A DNA stretch of 28,002 nucleotides from Candidatus Altarchaeota archaeon (lineage in GTDB: Archaea > SpSt-1190). Within the stretch, counting starts at the first letter, position 1. Each line of letters opens with the position of its first letter. The position numbers were made by a program, and so were the translations under genes. The stretch lies in NCBI GenBank assembly GCA_018221005.1, contig JAAOXW010000063.1:1-28002 (forward strand). Reading direction: 5' to 3'. This document shows positions 16,810 through 23,192 of this stretch, in pieces. The notes beneath the pieces are model-generated. The model was not told the DNA's origin and did no database searches. It worked only from the letters and a program-made list of their open reading frames with translations.

Positions 16810-16826
16810 CGAATCTAAAGATTTCA

Positions 16827-17129
16827 GTGGTAGTTCAAGCATCTCGTGCAGGTTTTGTTTATATTGCAGAATCAGTCCGAACTGATGGCTCTGTTAAGTT
16901 GTATGTTGGGATGACTAGCCGACCCGTTTATGAACGCGTGGCGGAACATAAGAAAAATGTTGAAATTCAAAATAAAAAGACGTGGTGCGGACAAGGCACA
17001 AGCTTCAAACTTTTAGGATACAGATCAACTGAAGACAGATACAAACTCGAGCGCGAAATAAAGAAGCATTCGGTAAAGAAAAAGAGAGACTTGGCGTTCA
17101 AGTGGACTATGGAACGCATCAAAGGTTAG
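16827..17129 (+). CDS. GIY-YIG nuclease-like protein
   Basis: The protein has 100 residues and is a single GIY-YIG domain. GFVYIAES corresponds to the GIY strand and KLYVGMTSRPVYERVAEHKK to the YIG strand plus the conserved Arg and His helix. LEREIKKHSVKKKRDLAFKW supplies the metal-binding Glu and the basic helix. Stand-alone domains of this type are predicted nucleases related to the UvrC N-terminus; many have no known role. Translation starts at a GTG that fits the TATA spacing. The stop codon overlaps the stop of the convergent acetyltransferase gene by 3 nt within the sequence TTAG. There are no other restriction or repair genes nearby. Confidence 0.8.
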   Translation: MVVQASRAGFVYIAESVRTDGSVKLYVGMTSRPVYERVAEHKKNVEIQNKKTWCGQGTSFKLLGYRSTEDRYKLEREIKKHSVKKKRDLAFKWTMERIKG

Positions 17130-17611
17130 AGGTCTTTGGTCATTACCCATGTAGTTTGGTCCTTGTAAGAAAAGGGATATTTTTTTACGAAACCCACTTG
17201 TTCATTTATTGTAGCGGAGATGTTGTTAATGGCATGAACATAAATTTTAGAGTAAACTGCGTCTTTTTTGAGTTGGTCTATTAACTGAGTTTTAAGTTGG
17301 GTTCCAATACCTTGTCTTTGATAATTTGAACGGACCGCGCTGTGTTTCATGTGAAAGGTTGTGTCCTTTCCTTTACCCCAAATGTACGCCACTATTTTGT
17401 TATCTCCCTTTGGTTTAACAATTAAACAGAAGTCTGCACTGTCTAAAACTCGATAGTTTGAAAGCTTTTCCATTCGCCCCTTTGGAAGCTTAAAGGCCTC
17501 AGTTTCAATTTCGTTAAGTTCTGGAACTACTGACTTCCAACTGTCCCCCCTTACTCTGTAAACTTCAAAGTAAGTTTTTGACTTGCCTTCGAAACCACCC
17601 ACTAGTTCCAT
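17126..17611 (-). CDS. GNAT-family N-acetyltransferase
   Basis: The protein has 161 residues. Motif A of the GNAT fold is seen as AVRSNYQRQGIGTQLKTQLI, the acetyl-CoA pyrophosphate-binding RxxQGIG loop. It is preceded by the beta-4 strand (VAYIWGKG, TTFHMKHSAV) and followed by YVHAINNISATINEQVGFVK, the usual N-x-A-x-x-x-Y/F-x-x-x-GF-like block. It should transfer an acetyl group to an amine; the substrate is unknown. The ATG at 17611 lies 24.5 nt from a TATA box, so it is probably leaderless even though GGGGAAGG lies upstream. It is a single-gene unit that ends on the GIY-YIG stop codon. Confidence 0.82.
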   Translation of the reverse strand: MELVGGFEGKSKTYFEVYRVRGDSWKSVVPELNEIETEAFKLPKGRMEKLSNYRVLDSADFCLIVKPKGDNKIVAYIWGKGKDTTFHMKHSAVRSNYQRQGIGTQLKTQLIDQLKKDAVYSKIYVHAINNISATINEQVGFVKKYPFSYKDQTTWVMTKDL

Positions 17612-17630
17612 AAAATTTCCTTCCCCTTTG

Positions 17631-17640
17631 GTTTAAATAA
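17631..17640 (-). promoter_or_regulatory. TATA box of the acetyltransferase gene
   Basis: The minus-strand box TTATTTAAAC is centred 24.5 nt upstream of the ATG at 17611. Confidence 0.55.
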
Positions 17641-17682
17641 CTAAAGCTGAACCGCTAGTTCATTCCAGAGTTTTGCCAAACC

Positions 17683-17693
17683 GGTTAAATACC
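17683..17693 (+). promoter_or_regulatory. TATA box upstream of the small-protein gene
   Basis: GGTTAAATACC is centred near 17688 and predicts transcription from about 17713, the first base of the alternating purine-pyrimidine tract. Unlike the others, this would give a leader of about 45 nt. Confidence 0.4.
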
Positions 17694-17712
17694 AAAAGTG
17701 ATTGAATTTGCT

Positions 17713-17740
17713 CGCGCACACACGCACACACGCATGTGCG
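17713..17740 (+). repeat. Alternating purine-pyrimidine tract with hairpin
   Basis: Twenty-eight consecutive bases alternate strictly between pyrimidine and purine, mostly CA/CG steps, ending CGCATGTGCG. Such DNA can adopt the Z form. Within it ACGCACA (17722-17728) pairs with TGTGCGT (17735-17741), a 7-bp hairpin with a 6-nt loop that would form in the leader of the downstream mRNA. Confidence 0.6.
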
Positions 17741-17758
17741 TTTTAGGTGAAGACAGTG

Positions 17759-17896
17759 ATGAAAAAACAAATATATATGCCTACGGAAGTTTATGCACCC
17801 CAGAGTGAAAATTATTCTGGGGACTTTAATCCAGATGGCGCGTTTAAGGACATAGAGAAAAAGATTCGTGAAGAGTTGGGGTTGGAGTCGTATTAA
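17759..17896 (+). CDS. Small 45-residue hypothetical protein
   Basis: This short gene encodes MKKQIYMPTEVYAPQSENYS, a GDFNPDGAFKD stretch and a helical C-terminus IEKKIREELGLESY. GGTGA at 17746-17750 lies 8 nt before the ATG and is a reasonable Shine-Dalgarno site. There is a TATA-like box at 17683-17693. The composition looks protein-like, whereas the minus-strand frame over the same DNA is cysteine/phenylalanine-rich and implausible. I recognise no family. An overlapping 25-codon frame starting at 17734 could be a leader peptide but has no ribosome-binding site. The leader contains the hairpin-forming tract at 17713-17740, so translation may be regulated. Confidence 0.45.
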   Translation: MKKQIYMPTEVYAPQSENYSGDFNPDGAFKDIEKKIREELGLESY

Positions 17897-17903
17897 CTTT
17901 TTA

Positions 17904-17975
17904 ATCAACCCACTGAGTCCGCAGACGAATGTGGGTTAATTCGTCATTTTGATGAAACTTTTTTTAAAAGTTTCA
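17904..17975 (-). repeat. Structured element C, 3' of tRNA-Ala
   Basis: Read on the minus strand immediately after tRNA-Ala, a hairpin with perfect 10-bp arms (ATGAAACTTT/AAAGTTTCAT, 5-nt loop) is followed by a linker ATGACGA. A second stem then follows (ATTAACCCAC/GTGGGTTGAT, 10 bp with one wobble) whose loop contains CGTCTGCGG and ACTCA. The order and loop motif match elements A and B more loosely than those two match each other. Confidence 0.45.
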
Positions 17976-17976
17976 T

Positions 17977-18049
17977 TGGACTGGGAGGGATTCGAACCCC
18001 CGATCACCGACATGCGAAGCCAGCATTCTACCAACTAAACTACCAGCCC
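17977..18049 (-). tRNA. tRNA-Ala (anticodon CGC)
   Basis: This is a 73-nt cloverleaf on the minus strand. The acceptor stem GGGCTGG/CCAGTCC contains the G3-U70 wobble that identifies alanine tRNAs. The anticodon loop is TTCGCAT with anticodon CGC. The T arm is GGGGG-TTCGAAT-CCCTC, the D loop contains G18G19, and the discriminator is A73. The CCA end is not encoded. There is no TATA box at the usual distance because element A occupies that DNA; the nearest candidate is CTTTTAAAAG near 18133-18142 on the minus strand, which would include element A in a 5' leader. Confidence 0.95.
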
Positions 18050-18050
18050 T

Positions 18051-18164
18051 CCAACGCTACGGCGTTGGACCACGGATTCGGGTTCACACGTCGCAACGTG
18101 ACTCACCCGAATGCTTCAAGTTAGTCAAGCCTCTTTTAAAAGCTCGGTTTTAAGCGGCTTTTTT
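18051..18164 (+). ncRNA. Structured element A, possible small RNA
   Basis: Starting 2 nt from the tRNA-Ala end, the plus strand folds into a hairpin CCAACGC-TACG-GCGTTGG with a cUACGg-type stable tetraloop. A linker ACCACGG follows. The second stem ATTCGGGT (18076-18083)/ACCCGAAT (18105-18112) encloses an inner hairpin CACGT-CGCA-ACGTG. The 3' tail contains AAAAGCTCGGTTT and ends in AAAAGC/GCTTTT with six T residues (18159-18164), which looks like a terminator. Element B beside tRNA-Cys has the same order and loops with compensatory changes in both stems. Whether it is a free RNA, a leader of the next operon, or part of a tRNA precursor is not clear. Confidence 0.5.
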
Positions 18165-18186
18165 GGGCCAAAGCTTTTAGAGGCTT
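18127..18186 (+). promoter_or_regulatory. Long hairpin before the ATP-grasp operon
   Basis: AAGCCTCT and AAAAGCT (separated by TTT) pair with AGCTTTT and AGAGGCTT, giving 15 bp with a 3-nt bulge. It overlaps the terminator-like tail of element A and ends 16 nt before the GTG at 18202. Its right arm includes CTTTTAGA (18174-18181), a TATA-like box at the leaderless distance from that GTG. Confidence 0.4.
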
Positions 18187-18201
18187 AAACAAAACAGTGC
18201 T

Positions 18202-19113
18202 GTGTTTAGCCTAAGGGTCGCGGTTGTAGGACCAAAGGAGAAGAAGGAAGACATCTTGCCCGCGTTTGAGAAGGCATTTCGAAAGGCAATTTATGCACCT
18301 TTTGATGAAGTAATGATTTATGTTGGAGATGGTATCAAAACAACTTACAAAAAACATAATTTGGCAGATTTTGATTACGTTTTAATTTTACCGGATTCAC
18401 CGCGAAAAGAAATATACTATACAATTGCTCGTGCGTTGGAGAGAAAAACTATCGTTTCTATTAAAAGTGAAACTCTAATGCATTTTTGGAACCAACCCCT
18501 CATCCTTCAAAAATTAGCTTCGGCCGGACTTCCTATTCGTAAAACCTTTGCAGTTGCACAGGATGTTGCTTGCAACACTATTGTTGAAAAATTTAAGTTT
18601 CCAGTTATTGTGAACGCACCAAAGGGAAAGCGGGTGTTGATTAATAATGAAGAAACCCTCAAGGGCGTGCTTTCACTCTTTGGGCCAGGACACATGATGG
18701 TAATGCAAAAACCAATAAAAGCAACAGCCACAACTGTGGTTTTTGTTGCGGGGCGGGATGTTATTGCATATGAAAATGTGAAAGGCAAACGAAAATCAAT
18801 TCATGTTGATGAAGCGTTGAAGAAAAAGGCAGTGAAGGTGGCAAAGGTGCTTCGCACAGATTTTTGTTCAGTTATTTTCATAAACACAGGCAAGACTTCT
18901 GTAATTAGTAAGGTCCTCCTATACCCTAACTTCAAAATCTTTAATCAGGTCGGAGGACAAGACCCTGCAGTAAAGATGGTATCTGCCATTGGGGAAAGTA
19001 TACAAGAAAGAGAACTTACTGTGGAAGATGTTGTCGGCAAAATCACTAATGGGTTTGCCGCAGTAGCGAGGTGGTTAAGTCATGAAATTAGCAATTTTGG
19101 GCCCTCTAAGTAG
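18202..19113 (+). CDS. ATP-grasp-fold protein, probably catalytically dead
   Basis: The protein has 303 residues with the overall layout of a RimK-type ATP-grasp ligase: a pre-ATP-grasp domain to about 95, an ATP-binding region around 97-200 and a C-terminal lobe to about 250. The key positions are changed. The ATP-binding Lys of the vvKP block is Asn (FPVIVNAP, N138). The D-x-R element is replaced by TATTVVF at about 175. The metal-binding D...E-x-N of the last lobe is absent (SVIFINTGKTSVISKV). It is therefore probably a pseudoenzyme or scaffold. The start is the GTG at 18202, 24.5 nt from a TATA-like box. It overlaps the intact ligase gene by 32 nt, so the two proteins are probably made and act together. 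Confidence 0.65.
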   Translation: MFSLRVAVVGPKEKKEDILPAFEKAFRKAIYAPFDEVMIYVGDGIKTTYKKHNLADFDYVLILPDSPRKEIYYTIARALERKTIVSIKSETLMHFWNQPLILQKLASAGLPIRKTFAVAQDVACNTIVEKFKFPVIVNAPKGKRVLINNEETLKGVLSLFGPGHMMVMQKPIKATATTVVFVAGRDVIAYENVKGKRKSIHVDEALKKKAVKVAKVLRTDFCSVIFINTGKTSVISKVLLYPNFKIFNQVGGQDPAVKMVSAIGESIQERELTVEDVVGKITNGFAAVARWLSHEISNFGPSK

Positions 19114-19963
19114 GAGCTATGAAGAAATACGTGTGATTGAAGAGGCGGCGAAGGTCTTTTCTAGCACCAGCTATTTTGCAATCCCCCAAATAAATGTTGA
19201 AATCAGAAAGGGAAATTTTGCCCTGACCTATAAAAACAAGGACCTCATGAACTATGAAGTAATTTACCCAAGAATCCCCAGAACGTATAAGAAATTTGGA
19301 GCTACGATTCTTAGTCTCCTTCAACAGGGGGGTGCTCAACTTCCAATTACTCCCGAATCATTAGTTTTATCTCACAACAAATTCCTAACCTTACTCCTTT
19401 TGCAGGAAAGAGACATTCCAGTTCCAGAAACCTATATGGCAGTTAAGCGCGAAACACTTGAACACGCCCTCGAGAAACTTGATTATCCCTTAGTTATGAA
19501 ATTAATCTATGGTTCAAAGGGTGCAGGTGTTATGTTCGCAGATTCAAAACAATCTGCAGTCAGTGTCATGGATGCCCTTGAAAGATTCAATGAACCCATT
19601 TTTGTTGAAGAGTTCATAAAAAATAAAGGGGAAGATGTTCGACTCTACATTGTTGGAGGAAGAGTAATCAGTAGTATGAAACGGGTTGCTAAAGAAGGAG
19701 AAATGCGCTCAAACATAGGAATTGGGGGTGTTGGGGAAAAATACGAGCCGACCCATGAAGAAAAAAGAATGGCGCTCAAATCTGCCAAGGTTCTTGAAAT
19801 GGACATCTGCGGAATTGATATTATGCATGGGCCAAATGGTCCTGTCGTAATTGAAGCCAATGTCAACGCACAGTTTCAGGGGCTTGAAAAAGCCGATTCG
19901 AAAAATGTTGCTGGAGAAATTGTCAAGTATCTTCGACGACAAGGGGCCTTTTGGAGGTCTTGA
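19082..19963 (+). CDS. RimK-type ATP-grasp ligase
   Basis: The protein has 293 residues with all ATP-grasp landmarks: the ATP-binding K140 in YPLVMKLIYGSKGAGV, the hinge FVEEFI (176-177 Glu), EDVRLYIVGGRV (D185, R187), RSNIGIGG (R209, N211), D246 in GIDIMHG and E258/N260 in VIEANVNAQFQG. Relatives (RimK, MptN, CofF, LysX) join an amino acid, often glutamate, to a carboxylate on a protein or cofactor, with ATP. The acceptor here is unknown. GAGGTGG 9 nt before the ATG is the Shine-Dalgarno site. The gene overlaps the pseudo-ATP-grasp gene upstream and is followed 1 nt later by the amidohydrolase-like gene, so all are in one operon. Confidence 0.87.
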   Translation: MKLAILGPLSRSYEEIRVIEEAAKVFSSTSYFAIPQINVEIRKGNFALTYKNKDLMNYEVIYPRIPRTYKKFGATILSLLQQGGAQLPITPESLVLSHNKFLTLLLLQERDIPVPETYMAVKRETLEHALEKLDYPLVMKLIYGSKGAGVMFADSKQSAVSVMDALERFNEPIFVEEFIKNKGEDVRLYIVGGRVISSMKRVAKEGEMRSNIGIGGVGEKYEPTHEEKRMALKSAKVLEMDICGIDIMHGPNGPVVIEANVNAQFQGLEKADSKNVAGEIVKYLRRQGAFWRS

Positions 19964-19964
19964 T

Positions 19965-20720
19965 ATGGCCTGGGAACAATTCAAAGCAATAGTGAAGGGT
20001 AGCAAGAAAGAAAAACTTGGTCCGAAGGTTGAACGATACTCTTTTGGAAAAACGCCCGTATTAATTGTTGCCCCACATATTGGTGGAGAAAAGGTAAAAG
20101 TAACTGCGGAAGGAAAGGCAGTAACGTTCAATATGTGTGAATGGGCAACGGATGTTTTGGCTGCCGTTGCTGCAAAAGATATTGGTGGTCAGTTAATGGT
20201 TTCAAGAATCCCACGAAATAAAATTGACTTCGCAAGAAATCCAGAAGAACTTGGGAAAGATGTAATCGCCCGCTTGGGACACAGTCAGCTTAGTGCTCCG
20301 GTAAGAGTACCAGTACATTCGGACCTTTCTGGAAAGAAGTTACTTCTTAATTTTCACAACAAAATCGCCGAAATATCGCCGAAATTCATACTTACCTATC
20401 ACGGAATGATGAACAAAAAATATGATGTACTCTTTGGGTTTGGTAGAAGGAAGCAATATATTGGTGGTCTCCTCAACTCGTATAAATTTCGTGCAGGAAT
20501 CAAAGCCCATTTACCTAAAAAATCGGGACTTATGCTTGGCATTTCCTGGAAGAAGTTAACTGGGGAGAGCGACTTCATCTTAAAGTCCCATGTTCACAGA
20601 CCGGTTCGTGGAGCTTTAGTTGAATTTAATAAGTGGGGTAGAAACGATAAAGAACCTTCGAGTGAATATGAGCAGATTGCAATTGCGATTGCAAGAACAG
20701 CAGCAAAGTGGGTGGAGTGA
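19965..20720 (+). CDS. N-formylglutamate-amidohydrolase-like metallohydrolase
   Basis: The protein has 251 residues from the ATG at 19965, which is preceded by a perfect GGAGGT; a longer frame opening at 19851 overlaps the ligase and is rejected. The sequence has PHIGG (37-41), SRIPRNKIDFARNPEE (80-95) and LTYHGMMNKKYDVLFG (143-158). These match the metal-binding PHsG, the SR-x-x-x-D-x-N/AR block and the HG...D-x-x-x-G block of the N-formylglutamate amidohydrolase (FGase) family. It probably hydrolyses an amide of a glutamate-like or peptide compound. Its place between ATP-grasp ligase genes suggests it edits or removes what they attach, but this is inference. The family call rests on motifs only. 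Confidence 0.55.
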   Translation: MAWEQFKAIVKGSKKEKLGPKVERYSFGKTPVLIVAPHIGGEKVKVTAEGKAVTFNMCEWATDVLAAVAAKDIGGQLMVSRIPRNKIDFARNPEELGKDVIARLGHSQLSAPVRVPVHSDLSGKKLLLNFHNKIAEISPKFILTYHGMMNKKYDVLFGFGRRKQYIGGLLNSYKFRAGIKAHLPKKSGLMLGISWKKLTGESDFILKSHVHRPVRGALVEFNKWGRNDKEPSSEYEQIAIAIARTAAKWVE

Positions 20721-21617
20721 ATGGGAACTAAAAAATACATAATTGGGGGAATTGATTTTATCATCAATAAACAAAACGAGCCGGTGTTTATTGAAGCTAA
20801 TTCTGCACCCGGTGCAAAACTTTTAGCAGGAACCAATATGCTTGAACCCATTGAGGCTTTGGCCAAAGTTGTAAAGAAAAGAGTGAAAAACCCTCAAGCT
20901 GCAATTGTTATTCGGAAAAAGGAGAAAGATGAAGGCAATGAGTGGAAACAACAACAACTTAATCGTTTCTTTCCAACACATCAATGCTATTTTGAATATC
21001 AAGATTATAGTACTCCGGAACTGGTGGATGAAAACGGAAAAAACATGCTGCCAAATGTTTTACTCTTCAACTTACTTAGTTTTGCGCAAATCTATCAAAG
21101 CTCTGCCTTCATGGTCAACCCAAAGGAAGCCATACGCATAACCACGGACAAACACCTCTCCACAATGATTGTTCAAAATCTGACTGAGGTCAGAACTCCT
21201 AAAAATTTCATGGTTTTCTCTGGAACAGGCACAAAAAGGGTTGCAGACCAAGTTCTAGAGCAGTTTGAAACGGGTATGGTTCTTAAGCCGGTCTTTGGAT
21301 GGGGCGGGAAGGGCGTAACTGTGTGGAAAAAAGTCCCGCGGGACTTTCCAAAATTTAGAGAGCCCATGGTCTTACAAAATAGGGTTGATCTTGAACTCAA
21401 AGATGGCAAGTTCTGGGACGTTCGTTGTTATGTAGTAAATGGGAAATTTTGTGGGGCCGTTACACGAACATCCAAACAACCTGTTGTGAATATGAATAGG
21501 GGTGGACACTTTGAAAAGCTCAATAGTGAATTTGTGAATTTAGTAAAGAAGCCCACTGAGCAAGTTGCTGCGGCGATTGACAAGATTGCTTGCGCAATTT
21601 CAAGTAAGCATCAATAA
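20721..21617 (+). CDS. ATP-grasp protein with circularly permuted order
   Basis: The protein has 298 residues; the ATG directly follows the stop of the amidohydrolase gene. The first 50 residues are the part that normally ends an ATP-grasp domain: GGIDFIINKQNEPVFIEANS with D12, E25 and N27. Then come a pre-ATP-grasp-like region (about 60-135), TDKHLS at 142-147, MVLKPVFGWGGKGVTV with K189, a DVR at 233-235, R249 and N257/N259, and a final helix KPTEQVAAAIDKIACAI. In ordinary enzymes that helix leads straight into the GxDxI strand. All catalytic positions are therefore present but the domain seems cut and rejoined. A fusion of fragments is the alternative. It overlaps the convergent PspC gene by 7 nt. 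Confidence 0.68.
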   Translation: MGTKKYIIGGIDFIINKQNEPVFIEANSAPGAKLLAGTNMLEPIEALAKVVKKRVKNPQAAIVIRKKEKDEGNEWKQQQLNRFFPTHQCYFEYQDYSTPELVDENGKNMLPNVLLFNLLSFAQIYQSSAFMVNPKEAIRITTDKHLSTMIVQNLTEVRTPKNFMVFSGTGTKRVADQVLEQFETGMVLKPVFGWGGKGVTVWKKVPRDFPKFREPMVLQNRVDLELKDGKFWDVRCYVVNGKFCGAVTRTSKQPVVNMNRGGHFEKLNSEFVNLVKKPTEQVAAAIDKIACAISSKHQ

Positions 21618-22480
21618 TCCCACTTGTGCTTGGGGTTTCTCGGAACAATAATCCACGCAAGAATATATGCAAGCACTCCTGTTCCCCAGAAGAAAACTGA
21701 AACGGCCCATGCTAATCTAACTAGTGTAGGGTCAATCTCAAAATATTCTGCAAGACCTCCACAAACACCACCAATCATCTTGTCCTCTCCTGACCGATAT
21801 AGTCGTTTTATCTGAGGACCTTTTGATAGTTTTCTAACGGGTGCTCGCTTCTGTTTAGCTCGAGTTTTGGTTTTCTTAGCTGCCATTACAACATTCCCAG
21901 TTGCTAGTTTAAGTAACAGTATGAAATACCCCAGAAAAACTACTGCCCCAAAAATCCACCAGAAACTCAAATTGGTCCAGAAAATGACAGCGGTCAGCAT
22001 TGCACTACCCCACTGTGCATTTACGATTTCTGCCAAGTGAAGGAGTATCCAAATAACAATCAAAGCTTCAAGTCCGCTTAAGATTGGAAGTAAGGGAATT
22101 ATTGAGTGTCCCCAGCGTATTGTGAAGTGATGTCGATAAGCTGAAAAGATAGCAAATGCAAACAAGATTCCTAAATTATTTTCAAAAAAGGTTGCAATAT
22201 TTGAAAGGAAGGACATGTTAGTAAAAAAGGCCACTATTCCGAGCAGCCAAATAGTAAAAACAAGCCCTAACAAACTGAACAAACTAATTAGTAACGGATT
22301 GATGCTGCCTGAATAAGTTCTGAACTCCTGTGAATGGTGCTCACAAACTTCAACATTACGTTCCGCAACTTCTTTGACTCTTTCTCCCAAGTGTTTTATT
22401 TCCATCTTAAAATCATTGAGCTGCTTGTCAAGTTCATTTGCACGATTTGGTATTGCTTTCTTGCGGGGCCTAGTTGCCAT
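21611..22480 (-). CDS. Membrane protein with C-terminal PspC domain
   Basis: The protein has 289 residues. A basic, helical N-terminus (MATRPRKKAIPNRANELDKQ) is followed by about four hydrophobic segments between residues 60 and 195, a lysine/arginine-rich cytoplasmic linker (KKTKTRAKQKRAPVRK) and a PspC domain. The PspC part is seen in KRLYRSGEDKMIGGVCGGLA, EYFEIDPTLVRLAW and the final helix AYILAWIIVPRNP. PspC domains in bacteria belong to envelope-stress systems; in archaea the role is unknown. The ATG at 22480 is chosen over one at 22501 because a TATA-like TTTAAA is centred 23.5 nt upstream of it. The gene converges on the ATP-grasp operon. Confidence 0.82.
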   Translation of the reverse strand: MATRPRKKAIPNRANELDKQLNDFKMEIKHLGERVKEVAERNVEVCEHHSQEFRTYSGSINPLLISLFSLLGLVFTIWLLGIVAFFTNMSFLSNIATFFENNLGILFAFAIFSAYRHHFTIRWGHSIIPLLPILSGLEALIVIWILLHLAEIVNAQWGSAMLTAVIFWTNLSFWWIFGAVVFLGYFILLLKLATGNVVMAAKKTKTRAKQKRAPVRKLSKGPQIKRLYRSGEDKMIGGVCGGLAEYFEIDPTLVRLAWAVSVFFWGTGVLAYILAWIIVPRNPKHKWDY

Positions 22481-22500
22481 GGGAACGTATAGATGCAACA

Positions 22501-22506
22501 TTTAAA
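22501..22506 (-). promoter_or_regulatory. TATA-like box of the PspC-domain gene
   Basis: The minus-strand context is GGCTTTAAATG. The centre lies about 23.5 nt upstream of the ATG at 22480 and just downstream of the SdpI-like gene's stop. Confidence 0.45.
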
Positions 22507-22514
22507 GCCTTAAC

Positions 22515-23153
22515 TTATGCTTGCCCTTCCTTCCTAAACTCAAGAAAAGAATATAGAATCAAATAAAGAGAAAACAGTATCAAGGGACCTACTATCACAA
22601 AAAGTGCCGCGCCAGGAAGTAAAAAACCAAAGAACGCCAACACACCTGCGGCCTTGAACAACTTACTTCCAAGTTTGTGAGTTTTGTCCCACACATTGTC
22701 ACTACTCAAAGTCCAGGGAGTTCTAATTCCAATGAACCAGTTTCTCTTAGCATGTTCCATAAGAATACCGAGGTAGTAAAACAACACACCCATTGCAGGA
22801 AATATTGCAACACTCATGTTAACTGACACTTCCAAATTCCATAGAAGTACTAGTACGTGTATATACAACATGAAAGTAACCATTAGAAGTATGAAGCCAT
22901 CGTAGAACTTTCGGAACTTTTCTATATTCTGTCTTAGTGGGTCAATAGTTGGAACAATCATGAGAAGTCCAAACATAATAACCGCGAGCAGGGGTGTAAA
23001 GAAAGCCCCCCAGAACTTAGACATGTACCCGTTGGGTTGTCCTGAAATACCCCAATGAGTTGCCATGGTGTCCGGCAACGTAGAATAAAAGTAGGCAGAA
23101 GTTGCAAAAATAATCAAAATAAGTATGGATGAGATTAAGGTTGTCTTTTTCAC
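22515..23153 (-). CDS. SdpI/DUF1648-family membrane protein
   Basis: The protein has 212 residues and about six transmembrane helices. The N-terminal block LPDTMATHWGISGQPNGYMS is the DUF1648 motif. The C-terminal block RNWFIGIRTPWTLSSDNVWD, then THKLGSKLF, is the SdpI signature. In Bacillus SdpI is an immunity and signalling membrane protein for a secreted toxin. Archaeal copies are common and have no known role, so no immunity function is claimed. It starts with GTG at 23153, 24.5 nt from a TATA-like box, and lies upstream of the PspC gene on the same strand, although that gene also seems to have its own promoter. Confidence 0.82.
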   Translation of the reverse strand: MKKTTLISSILILIIFATSAYFYSTLPDTMATHWGISGQPNGYMSKFWGAFFTPLLAVIMFGLLMIVPTIDPLRQNIEKFRKFYDGFILLMVTFMLYIHVLVLLWNLEVSVNMSVAIFPAMGVLFYYLGILMEHAKRNWFIGIRTPWTLSSDNVWDKTHKLGSKLFKAAGVLAFFGFLLPGAALFVIVGPLILFSLYLILYSFLEFRKEGQA

Positions 23154-23173
23154 AATCAGCCCACGTTTTTACA

Positions 23174-23181
23174 GTATTAAG
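23174..23181 (-). promoter_or_regulatory. TATA box of the SdpI-like gene
   Basis: The minus-strand box CTTAATAC is centred 24.5 nt upstream of the GTG at 23153. Confidence 0.5.
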
Positions 23182-23192
23182 ACTTATGCACT

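Noticed and set aside
17660..17908. 82-codon minus-strand frame
   Set aside because: It runs through the alternating CA/CG tract and gives a Cys/Phe-rich, unlikely protein; the plus-strand 45-residue frame has an SD site and better composition.
17897..18201. Hairpins around tRNA-Ala read as a mobile element or CRISPR-like repeats
   Set aside because: There is no transposase, target duplication, spacer array or integrase; the copies are few and sit only beside tRNA genes, so a structured RNA or tRNA-linked repeat is the better description.
19851..19964. Longer N-terminus for the amidohydrolase-like protein
   Set aside because: It overlaps the RimK-type ligase gene, and a perfect GGAGGT precedes the ATG at 19965.
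22515..23153. SdpI-like protein as an immunity gene with a nearby toxin
   Set aside because: No SdpC- or toxin-like gene is visible, and archaeal DUF1648/SdpI proteins are common outside such systems.
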